NCBI GenBank assembly: GCA_013289855.1
Contig: JABCZD010000017.1
Coordinates: forward strand, 1 to 64,000
Direction of reading: 5' to 3'
From: Acidobacteriota bacterium
GTDB lineage: Bacteria; Acidobacteriota; Terriglobia; Acidiferrales; UBA7541
DNA length: 64,000 bases
Numbering within the stretch: position 1 is the first letter of the stretch; every line of letters starts with the position of its first letter. The position numbers and the translations under genes were made by a program. Shown here piece after piece: positions 50,106 through 58,095 of the stretch. The notes below the pieces were generated by a model, which had not been told where the DNA came from, ran no database searches, and saw nothing but the letters and a program-made list of their open reading frames with translations.

Positions 50106-52115
50106 ATGATGACCGCTGCAATTTGTTCCACGCTGCTTGTGATTTTGCTCTGTAGCGCAGCGACCGCCAGCGCGCAAACCACGCAGTCCGCACCGATGAA
50201 GATTGGCGACGACCAGATGGGCCATGACTTCCAGGCACCATCCGTTGAACGCAACTACGATCGCCGCGTGGTTATGGTCCCGATGCACGACGGCGTCAAG
50301 CTTTTCACTGTCATCTTTGTTCCGAAGGGAGCGCACGACGCCCCCATCATGCTCACGCGCACCTGCTACGACGCCGCGGCTCATGTCCGCAACCACGCGG
50401 CGCCTCCCGCACGCACGCTGCTGGATGAACTTTCTCTCGCCGACGAGGGATTTGTCGCAAACGGCTATATCCGCGTTTACCAGGATGTGCGCGGCAAGTA
50501 CGGCTCCGAAGGTCCGTATCTGATGACACCTCTGCCTGTCGATTCAGGCTTCAATAACACGGGTGCCGATGACACCACCGATGCATGGGATACCATCGAT
50601 TGGCTGGTAAAGAATATCGCGGAGACCAACGGCCGCGTCGGCATGATTGGCTCTTCCTACGAAGGCTTCACAGTTGTGATGGCTCTGTTGCATCCTCACC
50701 CGGCGCTGAAGGTCGCTGTGCCCGAAAGCCCCATGGTTGACGGCTGGATGGGCGATGACTGGTTCCACTATGGAGCCTTCCGCCTGCCCAACATCGACTA
50801 TGTCATCGAACAGATGACCGCTCGCGGCGAAGGCTTCCGTGCTCCTCGCATCGGTGACGACTACACCAACTACCTCAACGCAGGTTCAGCCGCTGACATG
50901 GCGCGACAAGAAGGCGGCGCCGGTCTCTCTTTCAATCGCATCCTCAGCGACCATCAGGCTTACGACGCGTTTTGGCAGGCTGGCGCCCTCGACAAGCTGA
51001 TTGCCAAGCTTCCGATCACCGTGCCCACCATGTGGGAGCAGGGCCTCTACGACCAGGAAGACATGTGGGGCGCCATCCACTCCTATCGCGCGCTACAAGG
51101 CAAAGCGAACGCCAGCGGCATGAACTTCCTCGTAATGGGACCGTGGTTCCACTCGCAGATCAATCGCCAGGGCCGCGGTTTAGGTCCGTTCCTCTGGGCC
51201 ACGGATACCGCCAACCAGTGGCGCCGCGAGATAATGGTCCCTTTCGTCAATCAATATCTAAAGCTCGATTCTCCGAAGGCGGACACCCCTCCGGTGTGGG
51301 TGTATGACACCGGTTTGGACCATTGGGATCGTCTCAGCACTTTCCCCACAAGTTGCGAGCAGGGCTGCGTAGTGCCCTCGAAGCCGCTCTATCTCGCCCG
51401 CGGTGGCAAGCTTTCGTTCAGTGCTCCGGTGCGCGAAGAAAAGGCCGACCGCTACACGGAATTTGTTTCCGATCCCGCCAAGCCCGTGCCCTACCGTCCG
51501 CGGCCTATCTTGGAAAAGGACGGCACCGGCTGGCGCACCTGGCTCGTCACCGACCAGCGTTTCGTGGACGGTCGTCCCGACGTGCTGACCTTCGTCAGCG
51601 AACCGCTTTTCACACCGCTAAAACTCTCCGGCGAGCCCGTCATCCATTTGATCGCTTCCACCACCGGCACCGATTCGGACTGGGTCGTCAAGCTGATTGA
51701 CGTCTACCCCAACCGCGAGCTTTCCAACATGGATGTAAGCGGCGCGTTTCCCGGCCTCCTCGCGCAACCTTTGGACATGAATGGCTATGAACTTCCCATC
51801 GCCACGGATATTTTCCGCGGCCGTTATCGCACCAGCTTCGAACACCCTTCGGCCATTGAGTCGGACAAGCCGCTCGAATACACATTCGCGCTGCCCATGG
51901 TCGAGCGCACCATTCCCGCTGGTCACCGTCTCATGGTCCAGGTGCAGTCCACGCTCTTTCCGCTCTACGACCGCAACCCACAGACGTTTGTGCCCAACAT
52001 TTTTGAGGCAAAACTGGCCGACTACCAAAAAGCCGCGCAGCGCATCTGGCATACCACCGGAGACGCCACCTATATCAGTCTGCCCATCGTGCCCGTCACG
52101 ACTACACACCCATGA
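50106..52115 (+). CDS. CocE/NonD-family hydrolase (X-Pro dipeptidyl-peptidase / alpha-amino-acid ester hydrolase type)
   Basis: 669 residues from the ATG at 50106 (AAGGAG upstream). The signal peptide MMTAAICSTLLVILLCSAATASAQ is clear. The alpha/beta hydrolase domain carries the nucleophile S184 in IGSSYEGF and a large cap. The C-terminal jelly-roll domain (FTPLKLSGEPVIHLIASTTG onward) is typical of S15/CocE enzymes such as glutaryl-7-ACA acylases and amino-acid ester hydrolases. VPMHDGVKLFTVIFVPKG marks the family start. It is the only complete gene between the two tRNA-Ile repeats, so it may be cargo of a small integrated element. Confidence 0.9.
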   Translation: MMTAAICSTLLVILLCSAATASAQTTQSAPMKIGDDQMGHDFQAPSVERNYDRRVVMVPMHDGVKLFTVIFVPKGAHDAPIMLTRTCYDAAAHVRNHAAPPARTLLDELSLADEGFVANGYIRVYQDVRGKYGSEGPYLMTPLPVDSGFNNTGADDTTDAWDTIDWLVKNIAETNGRVGMIGSSYEGFTVVMALLHPHPALKVAVPESPMVDGWMGDDWFHYGAFRLPNIDYVIEQMTARGEGFRAPRIGDDYTNYLNAGSAADMARQEGGAGLSFNRILSDHQAYDAFWQAGALDKLIAKLPITVPTMWEQGLYDQEDMWGAIHSYRALQGKANASGMNFLVMGPWFHSQINRQGRGLGPFLWATDTANQWRREIMVPFVNQYLKLDSPKADTPPVWVYDTGLDHWDRLSTFPTSCEQGCVVPSKPLYLARGGKLSFSAPVREEKADRYTEFVSDPAKPVPYRPRPILEKDGTGWRTWLVTDQRFVDGRPDVLTFVSEPLFTPLKLSGEPVIHLIASTTGTDSDWVVKLIDVYPNRELSNMDVSGAFPGLLAQPLDMNGYELPIATDIFRGRYRTSFEHPSAIESDKPLEYTFALPMVERTIPAGHRLMVQVQSTLFPLYDRNPQTFVPNIFEAKLADYQKAAQRIWHTTGDATYISLPIVPVTTTHP

Positions 52116-52219
52116 AAGTCAGCCTGGCGGACGCTAGCCGTCAAGAACGGCGAAACCGTGACCATCTACCGCTGGGGTATGCCCGCCGTCGATATGCTCG
52201 TATCTGAAGGTGATTTGAA
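52116..52219 (+). pseudogene. short coding remnant abutting the tRNA repeat
   Basis: In frame with the hydrolase but beyond its stop, the sequence reads LAVKNGETVTIYRWGMPAVD and MLVSEGDL, then runs into the tRNA-Ile 3' end. It has protein-like composition and may be an internal fragment of a gene cut at the integration junction, or a readthrough extension. No family recognised. Confidence 0.3.
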
Positions 52220-52296
52220 TGGTGGGCCTGGGTGGACTTGAACCACCGACCTCGCCCTTATCAGGGGCGCGCTCTAGCCACCTGAGCTACAGGCCC
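52220..52296 (-). tRNA. tRNA-Ile (anticodon GAU)
   Basis: Read on the minus strand, GGGCCTGTAGCTCAGG opens a complete cloverleaf. The acceptor stem GGGCCTG pairs with CAGGCCC, the anticodon loop CTGATAA gives GAU, and GGTTCAAGTCC is the T arm. Encoded CCA ends at 52220. The 66 bases at the 3' side are repeated at 49920-49985. Confidence 0.95.
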
Positions 52297-52484
52297 ATGC
52301 TGGAGAACAACCCTGAAATTCTAACAGGCCGCCCGCGTCGCGCACAACTTTATCCTTCGCCGCACCCCGCACAATTTCCAAACTCACCGCGTCGTTTCTC
52401 CAATCGCGACCCGCCAATCGGACAGATCCTCTGCCAAGTGCATTCGAACAATCCACGTGCTAGTAATAGTACCCAAAAAAGGTC

Positions 52485-52513
52485 TTGACAGATTAAACAT
52501 CAAGTGCTATATT
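52485..52513 (+). promoter_or_regulatory. near-consensus sigma-70 promoter
   Basis: TTGACA at 52485-52490 and TATATT at 52508-52513 are separated by exactly 17 bases. No annotated gene follows within 400 bases on this strand, so it may drive a small RNA. Confidence 0.55.
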
Positions 52514-52577
52514 TCTCGCGTTCAGAACTTCGTCTACCCCACTAGCATTCCCAAAACGGTAAAGCCGGAAGGTCCGT

Positions 52578-52601
52578 ACGGGCACGGCATGCCGTGCCCG
52601 T
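52578..52601. repeat. 24-base perfect palindrome
   Basis: ACGGGCACGGCA followed directly by its reverse complement. It can extrude as a hairpin in RNA; no T run follows immediately. It resembles REP-like extragenic palindromes. Confidence 0.6.
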
Positions 52602-52970
52602 CGCTCCGTTATGGAAAAACTTTCTCTTTTAGGGAGTAACCAATTTACAAACAGAAATCTCCTCTAACTCCCGCAGAATGAACACTTGCAAAACGATATC
52701 AAAACAAAGGACTTTAACTACCTTTAGAATGACATCCTTTCAGAAAACTCTAGGGTTAGAATCGGGGTGGAACAGACAAATCAAGCCCGTCGCCGCTCAC
52801 AATTCCTTGGATAAGCCACCCGACAATGTCCCGAAAGCGCTTCCTCGGACGAGCGTCCAGCACGGCTCCAAGCAACGCGCAAAACATTGGTTTTGTTCCT
52901 AGAGCCAGCTCGTGCATACCGCAGAACCTGCTTCTGCTCGCAGGTCGGGGTGTTTAAGGGCGTGCCTGAC

Positions 52971-53288
52971 CTACTGCACGAATCCCACATTGGGCGTCGG
53001 CCCGCCGTCCGGCGCTTCCTTAATCGCCCCGAACTGCGCTTCATACCGCGCCAGGTTCTCCCCCAGCGCCCGCCAGATCCTCTTGGCATGGCCCGGGCTC
53101 ACGATCGTGCTGTTCATCAACTTGCCTTGCGCCCCGTTCGGGAAAATATAAATAAAATTCAGCGTGAACTCTTCCAGGTTGTGATGAATCATCACCAGGT
53201 TGCTGTACTGTCCCTGTAATTCCTTCTCGTCCGCCTTGATCTGCACCTGCCCTTGCGGTGCTTGCTGCGGTGGCCGCTGCTCGTCCAT
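52971..53288 (-). CDS. DUF3467-family protein
   Basis: 105 residues from the ATG at 53288 (GAGGAG 9 bases upstream; longer frames upstream lack similarity). The N-terminal Gln/Pro-rich tail is followed by the DUF3467 pattern: YSNLVMIHHNLEEFTLNFIYIFPNG, STIVSPGHAKRIWRALGENL, ARYEAQFGAI (quoted in parts). This small single-domain protein is widespread and uncharacterised, and is probably cytoplasmic. Transcribed away from the Nramp gene. Confidence 0.85.
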   Translation of the reverse strand: MDEQRPPQQAPQGQVQIKADEKELQGQYSNLVMIHHNLEEFTLNFIYIFPNGAQGKLMNSTIVSPGHAKRIWRALGENLARYEAQFGAIKEAPDGGPTPNVGFVQ

Positions 53289-53550
53289 AACGTTGCGCTC
53301 CTCGAATTCTGTCTCGAAGTTATCACAAGCCGCGCTCCGCTGCTCATCGAAGCACCGCGTTCGTACGTACCTAATGCCGTAGTACGCGGCACAGCCAATC
53401 CTGGCTGTGCTCTTAAGACTGCAACAGGAACTGCAAGCGGGGTGCCCCGTGAGCACATTGCTTCGCAGCCTTATTGACATTCACCCGTATTAAGCGTAGT
53501 TTATTAGCAGAGTTTAACGTAGTTAACAAAAAATCCAATTACGCCCGCTA

Positions 53551-54942
53551 ATGGCCAGCACGCTTCCACCGCCGCTCGAAACCGAAACTCTTCTCGCAAC
53601 CGCCGCCGCGCGTTCACCCGAAGCGACCTCAGCAGCGGCCAGTCATCACTATCCTTCGCTTCCCGAAGCCCATCGCAGCATTCCCATCCACTCCACCGCC
53701 TCTTGGCTGCGCAAACTTTTCGCTTTCGCCGGGCCCGGCTATCTCGTCGCCGTCGGTTACATGGACCCCGGCAACTGGGCCACCGACATTGGCGGCGGCG
53801 CAAAGTTCGGCTATCAACTGCTCAGCGTCGTGCTCATCAGCAATTTAATGGCGATGTTTCTGCAAGCGCTTTCCGCCAAGCTCGGCATCGTCACCGGACG
53901 CGACCTCGCCCAAGCTTGCCGTGAACACTATTCGCGTCGCACCTCATTCTTGCTGTGGATCGCCTGCGAAATCGCCATCGCCGCCTGCGACCTCGCCGAA
54001 GTATTGGGCTCGGCGATCGCCCTGCAACTGCTCTTTGGCTTGCCACTTCTCGCCGGCGTGGTCATCACCGCGCTGGATGTGTTGATCGTCCTCGCGCTGC
54101 AAGGCCGCGGCTTCCGCCTCATCGAAGCCTTTGTGGTGACGCTGATCCTCACCATCGCGGCGTGTTTCGCTTACGAAATTCTCATCGCCCGTCCCATCTG
54201 GATGGAGGCCGCTCGTGGCTTTATCCCGCACGCCGTAATCCTGCGCAATCGCGAAATGCTCTACATTGCCATCGGCATCCTCGGCGCCACCGTCATGCCG
54301 CACAATCTTTATCTGCATTCCAGCATCGTGCAGACCCGCGCCTTCGGCTCCGCTTTTCGCGACAAGCGCGAAGCCCTCCGCTTCGCCTACATCGATTCCA
54401 ACTTCGCCCTGGGCATCGCGCTCTTTATCAACGCCGCCATCCTCGTCCTCGCCGCCGCCGCGTTCCACACCCGAGGCCTGCATGACGTCGCGGAAATCGC
54501 CAGTGCCTACAAACTCCTCAGTCCCGTACTCGGCGCCAGCCTGGCCAGCACCATCTTCGCCTGCGCTCTTCTAGCGTCGGGACAAAACTCCACGCTCACC
54601 GGCACGCTCGCCGGCCAAATCGTCATGGAAGGCTTCCTGGACATTCGCCTGAAGCCCTGGCTGCGCCGCTTGATCACCCGTGCCATCGCCATCATTCCCG
54701 CAATTCTGGTCATCGCCATCGCCGGCGAAAGCAAAGTCACCTGGCTAATCATCCTCAGCCAGGTAGTCCTAAGCTTTCAGCTGCCCTTTGCCGTAATTCC
54801 GCTCGTGCAATTTACGAACGACCGCAAACGCATGGGCGTCTTCGCCAACTCGCGCCTAACCGTAGTAGTAGCCTGGATCATCGCCGCCGCCATCCTCTTC
54901 TTCAATTTTGAGCTCCTCTATCTGACCTTTCGCGGCGCGTGA
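53551..54942 (+). CDS. mntH: Nramp-family divalent metal transporter (MntH-like)
   Basis: 463 residues with about 11 membrane helices. The two Nramp metal-site motifs are present: D72-P-G-N75 in helix 1 (YMDPGNWATDIGGGAKFGY) and M249-P-H251 in helix 6 (GATVMPHNLYLHSSIVQTR). These bind Mn2+ or Fe2+ imported with protons. The N-terminal 50 residues are a Pro/Glu-rich cytoplasmic tail. An alternative start slightly downstream cannot be excluded. Not adjacent to a MntR gene. Confidence 0.9.
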   Translation: MASTLPPPLETETLLATAAARSPEATSAAASHHYPSLPEAHRSIPIHSTASWLRKLFAFAGPGYLVAVGYMDPGNWATDIGGGAKFGYQLLSVVLISNLMAMFLQALSAKLGIVTGRDLAQACREHYSRRTSFLLWIACEIAIAACDLAEVLGSAIALQLLFGLPLLAGVVITALDVLIVLALQGRGFRLIEAFVVTLILTIAACFAYEILIARPIWMEAARGFIPHAVILRNREMLYIAIGILGATVMPHNLYLHSSIVQTRAFGSAFRDKREALRFAYIDSNFALGIALFINAAILVLAAAAFHTRGLHDVAEIASAYKLLSPVLGASLASTIFACALLASGQNSTLTGTLAGQIVMEGFLDIRLKPWLRRLITRAIAIIPAILVIAIAGESKVTWLIILSQVVLSFQLPFAVIPLVQFTNDRKRMGVFANSRLTVVVAWIIAAAILFFNFELLYLTFRGA

Positions 54943-54957
54943 TCCTTTTGGACTGCG

Positions 54958-54975
54958 GCGGCGTGACGCCGCTTT
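54958..54975 (+). terminator. putative terminator after the Nramp gene
   Basis: GCGGCG-TGA-CGCCGC followed by TTTCA, just after the Nramp stop. The T run is short, so this is a weak call. Confidence 0.4.
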
Positions 54976-55120
54976 CACGGTCATAAAATTAGCTCCAATA
55001 CTCACGTTCCGCCACCGTGAAACACAACGGGTGGATCCTCGACCTCTGGCATCACAAATCTAAGGACTTTGTTGACGGAATGCGAATGCGAAAAACTATG
55101 CGAAAATTAACCATTCGCCT

Positions 55121-55582
55121 ATGACCACCGCGACCCAACGCAACCTCTTACTGCGCAAAATCCTCTTCGCCGCAGTCTTGGCGTTGGTCGCATTGTCCAT
55201 CGTGTTGGCCGCTCGCGAAAAGCGCACCTGGAATATCCCTGACGGAGCCAAGCAACGCAAAAATCCGCTGCAGCCTTCTGCCGCAGGTTTGCAAGCCGTC
55301 CGCGATCTGTACATGGAAAACTGCGCGCAATGCCATGGCGCAACCGGCAAAGGCGACGGTCCCGAAGCTACCATGTACGATCCACTTCCCGCCGATCTCA
55401 GCAATCGCCCCTTCAACGCCGGCCTCACCGACGGCGAAATCTTTTACCAAATCAGCGAAGGCAAAAAGCCCATGCCCGCGTTCAAACGCCGCTTCACCGA
55501 AGACCAACGCTGGCAACTCGTTTTCCTGGTGCGCTCCTTCGCCGCGCCGCCGCCCGCCGCCGCGGCACCCGTAAAGAAGTAG
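55121..55582 (+). CDS. membrane-anchored monoheme cytochrome c
   Basis: 153 residues. An N-terminal signal/anchor helix (ILFAAVLALVALSIVLAA) is followed by a class I cytochrome c domain with C68-A-Q-C71-H72 (MENCAQCHGATGKGDGP). The likely axial Met is in KKPMPAFKRR. It ends in a Pro/Ala-rich tail. The heme part matches the small periplasmic cytochromes that shuttle electrons to terminal oxidases or dehydrogenases. It lies alone between the Nramp and amidohydrolase genes. Confidence 0.85.
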   Translation: MTTATQRNLLLRKILFAAVLALVALSIVLAAREKRTWNIPDGAKQRKNPLQPSAAGLQAVRDLYMENCAQCHGATGKGDGPEATMYDPLPADLSNRPFNAGLTDGEIFYQISEGKKPMPAFKRRFTEDQRWQLVFLVRSFAAPPPAAAAPVKK

Positions 55583-55728
55583 GAAAGCAAAGAAACCACG
55601 ACGCAACGACCCAATGAAAGAATGAGCGCGCCTGTCGTGATCCGTTTCTTTCTTTCGCCCCGGTACTTTCTAAGCGCCACGGTTCCATCTATACTCCAAC
55701 AGCAAATTTATCTTTCTTGAGGAGCAGC

Positions 55729-57018
55729 ATGCGCAAACTTTTGCCAGCCTTCGTCTGTTTTTTCCTGTTCGCATCCGTCGCCGCCGCCGCGCCCGGCGCG
55801 GTCCGCTGCGCCCACCTGCTCGACGTGCGCTCCGGCGAGATTCGCGACGACCAAACTATCGTCTTCGCCGCCGACGGCAACGTCACCAGCGTCGGCCCCG
55901 CCAAATCAGCCGCGCTTCCCGCGAACGTCGTGCCCATCGAACTCACCGGCACGTGTTTGCCGGGCCTCATCGACGTGCACACGCACGTCACGTTCAATCC
56001 GGAAGACGAAGGTTACGCGGGTCTCGGCGTTTCCATTCCGCGCGAAGCGATCACCGGCGTCAAGAACGCGCGCCTCACCCTACATGCGGGATTCACCACC
56101 ATCCGCAACGTCGGTGCCAGCGGCTTCACCGACGTGGCGCTTCGTGACGCCATCAATGCCGGCGACGTCGAGGGTCCGCGCATGCAGGTCTCCGGCCCGC
56201 TCCTCGGCATCACCGGCGGGCATTGCGACGACAACCTCCTCCCGTACGAATATCACCACGTTGCCGAAGGCGTCGCCGACGGTCCGTGGGAGGCGCGCAA
56301 GAAAGTTCGCGAAGTCATCAAATATGGCGCTGACCTTATAAAGGTGTGCGCTTCCGGAGGCGTCCTCAGCAAAGGCGACCTGCCCGGCACGCCGCAATAC
56401 ACTCCCGAAGAACTGCAAGCCATCGCCGAAGAAGCCCACAAGCTCGGCCGCAAAGTGGCCGCGCACGCGCACGGCACGCAATCCATCAAGGACTCCATCC
56501 GCGCCGGAATCGATTCCGTCGAGCACGCCAGCCTGATCGACGACGAAGGCATCGCCCTCGCCAAGCAGCACGGCACCTATCTGGTCTTCGATATCTACAA
56601 CGACGATTTCATTCTTCAGGAAGGCGCCAAAGCCGGGATGCTGCCGGAATCCATCGAGAAAGAAAAAAAGCTCGGCCGCTTGCAACGCGAAAATTTCCGC
56701 CACGCCTTCCAAAGCGGGGCGAAAATCGCCTTCGGCACCGACGCTGGCGTGTATCCACACGGCAACAACGCCAAGCAGTTCGCAAAAATGGTGGAATGGG
56801 GTATGCAGCCCATCGACGCCATCCGCGCCGCCACGCTCAGCGCCGCCGATCTGATGGGCTGGTCCGGCAAAGTAGGCGCGCTCGAGCCGGGCTACTACGC
56901 CGACATTATCGCGGTAGAAGGGAACAGCCCGCTAGCCGACGTCTCCGTCCTCGAATCCGTAAAATTCGTAATGAAGGGCGGCACCGTAGTCCGCAACGAT
57001 CGCGCCGCGCAGAAATAA
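55729..57018 (+). CDS. exported metal-dependent amidohydrolase (imidazolonepropionase-like)
   Basis: 429 residues from the ATG at 55729 (GGAG upstream). The signal peptide MRKLLPAFVCFFLFASVAAAA is followed by the amidohydrolase core: CLPGLIDVHTHVTF with metal-binding H84 and H86, LIKVCASGGVLSK with a likely carbamylated Lys, KVAAHAHGTQSI, SVEHASLID, and IAFGTDAGVYPHG with the catalytic Asp. This is the subfamily that includes prolidase- and Xaa-Pro-like exported amidohydrolases. Substrate is probably a peptide or cyclic amide. Confidence 0.85.
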   Translation: MRKLLPAFVCFFLFASVAAAAPGAVRCAHLLDVRSGEIRDDQTIVFAADGNVTSVGPAKSAALPANVVPIELTGTCLPGLIDVHTHVTFNPEDEGYAGLGVSIPREAITGVKNARLTLHAGFTTIRNVGASGFTDVALRDAINAGDVEGPRMQVSGPLLGITGGHCDDNLLPYEYHHVAEGVADGPWEARKKVREVIKYGADLIKVCASGGVLSKGDLPGTPQYTPEELQAIAEEAHKLGRKVAAHAHGTQSIKDSIRAGIDSVEHASLIDDEGIALAKQHGTYLVFDIYNDDFILQEGAKAGMLPESIEKEKKLGRLQRENFRHAFQSGAKIAFGTDAGVYPHGNNAKQFAKMVEWGMQPIDAIRAATLSAADLMGWSGKVGALEPGYYADIIAVEGNSPLADVSVLESVKFVMKGGTVVRNDRAAQK

Positions 57019-57042
57019 CAAGTAGCACAAGCACCGGCCCTT

Positions 57043-57117
57043 GTAGCACAGGCACTCTTGCCTGCGCGCGGTGATAGACAGGCCGCAAAACCGCACAGGC
57101 AAGAGTGCCTGTGCTAC
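57043..57117. repeat. REP/BIME-like inverted repeat
   Basis: A 22-base arm (57043-57064) recurs in exact reverse complement at 57096-57117. Each arm also contains its own small hairpin (CAGGCA-AGAG-TGCCTG). Part of the same sequence is repeated imperfectly at 57021-57035 (AGTAGCACAAGCACC). This looks like a repetitive extragenic palindrome between convergent genes. Confidence 0.65.
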
Positions 57118-57140
57118 TAAAATCCGCAAACCAAAGAAAA

Positions 57141-57161
57141 AGGGCCGACACCATCGGCCCT
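57141..57161 (-). terminator. rho-independent terminator of the peroxiredoxin gene
   Basis: AGGGCCGA pairs with TCGGCCCT across a 5-base loop. Read on the minus strand it is followed by TTTTTCTTT, directly downstream of the peroxiredoxin stop. Confidence 0.7.
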
Positions 57162-57202
57162 AAATTCTTTGAACTCTCATTACTTCATTACTTCGATTTT
57201 TC

Positions 57203-57676
57203 TTACGCCGTCGCCGCTTTTACCTGTTGTAGCGCCGCCGCAACTTCCTTCAGATCTGGGACCACCGGAATGTCATAATGTTTGATCCACGCCACTTTCC
57301 CATCCTTGTTCACAATCACGATGGATCTCCCGGTGATGCCTTTCTCCGGCAGATACACGCCATACTTGTCCGACATCGCGCCACGCGGCTGAAAATCCGC
57401 CAGCAACGAATAGTGTATGCCCATTTTTTCCGCGTATGCCTTGTGCGACCATACGCTATCCACGCTTACGCCCAGCACTTCCGCGTCCAGCGTCTCAAAC
57501 GCCTTCATCTCGTTCACAAAGCACGCATGCTCGCTGGTGCAGGTCGGGCTCCAATCCAGCGGGTAGAACATCAGCACCACATTTTTCTTCCCGGCAAAAT
57601 CCGAAAGCTTCACTTCTTTCTGAGATTGATCCCGCAAGGTAAAATCCGGCGCAGCGCTTCCCACGGCAATGCTCAT
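57203..57676 (-). CDS. peroxiredoxin (AhpC/TSA family)
   Basis: 157 residues from the ATG at 57676 (AGGAGG 7 bases upstream; another ATG 6 bases earlier is too close to the ribosome site). Thioredoxin-fold start SAAPDFTLRDQSQKEVKLSD. The peroxidatic cysteine is C46 in YPLDWSPTCTSEHACF. VLGVSVDSVWSHKAYAEKMG and RSIVIVNKDGKVAWIKHYD are family segments. A second Cys at 52 may act as the resolving partner or the enzyme may work as 1-Cys. It reduces peroxides in the cytoplasm. Confidence 0.9.
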   Translation of the reverse strand: MSIAVGSAAPDFTLRDQSQKEVKLSDFAGKKNVVLMFYPLDWSPTCTSEHACFVNEMKAFETLDAEVLGVSVDSVWSHKAYAEKMGIHYSLLADFQPRGAMSDKYGVYLPEKGITGRSIVIVNKDGKVAWIKHYDIPVVPDLKEVAAALQQVKAATA

Positions 57677-57819
57677 AACCATCCCTCCTGGCGATATAAT
57701 CCGCTTCAAGAATACCATCCCCGCTAACCCATCTCCAGCAAGCCAAACTACCGCCAGCGCAGCGCAAAGCTGTTCCCATCGGCCATGCCGTGCAGTACAC
57801 TTTTCGTCAGGAGCCCGCC

Positions 57820-58095
57820 ATGAGCGTCGAAACCACGCGCCGCGCACCGCTCATGCCCCTCCGCCAGCTCGTCGACCGTTACCTCGTCCTCGCCGCCACC
57901 TTCAATACCCCGGTCGCACTATCCTCTTTCGGACTCGCCACTCCCGAAACCGAAAGTCTTTTCTCCAGTTACAACGAGGACTATCACATCAGCCGTTTTT
58001 TCCAATTTTCCAATTCTGCCGGCACTTCCTACAACATCGACAACGAGCCCGCCACGCACATTGCCATCGCCGCGGAAATTAGCTCGATTCTGTAG
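57820..58095 (+). CDS. hypothetical protein
   Basis: 91 residues from the ATG at 57820 (AGGAG 6 bases upstream). Composition is ordinary (LMPLRQLVDRYLVLAATFNT, DYHISRFFQFSNSAGTSYNID). No signal, membrane segment or recognised motif. Divergent from the peroxiredoxin gene and overlapping the last 17 bases of the FUSC gene on the other strand. Translation seems likely from the ribosome site; function unknown. Confidence 0.55.
   Translation: MSVETTRRAPLMPLRQLVDRYLVLAATFNTPVALSSFGLATPETESLFSSYNEDYHISRFFQFSNSAGTSYNIDNEPATHIAIAAEISSIL

Larger units (their letters stand above)
52297..52970. other. 674-base intergenic region with a strong promoter and a palindrome
   Basis: More A+T-rich than its surroundings in the part 52480-52760. 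Contains the sigma-70-type promoter at 52485-52513 and the 24-base perfect palindrome at 52578-52601. No protein-coding gene is convincing. A small RNA is possible. Confidence 0.45.
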
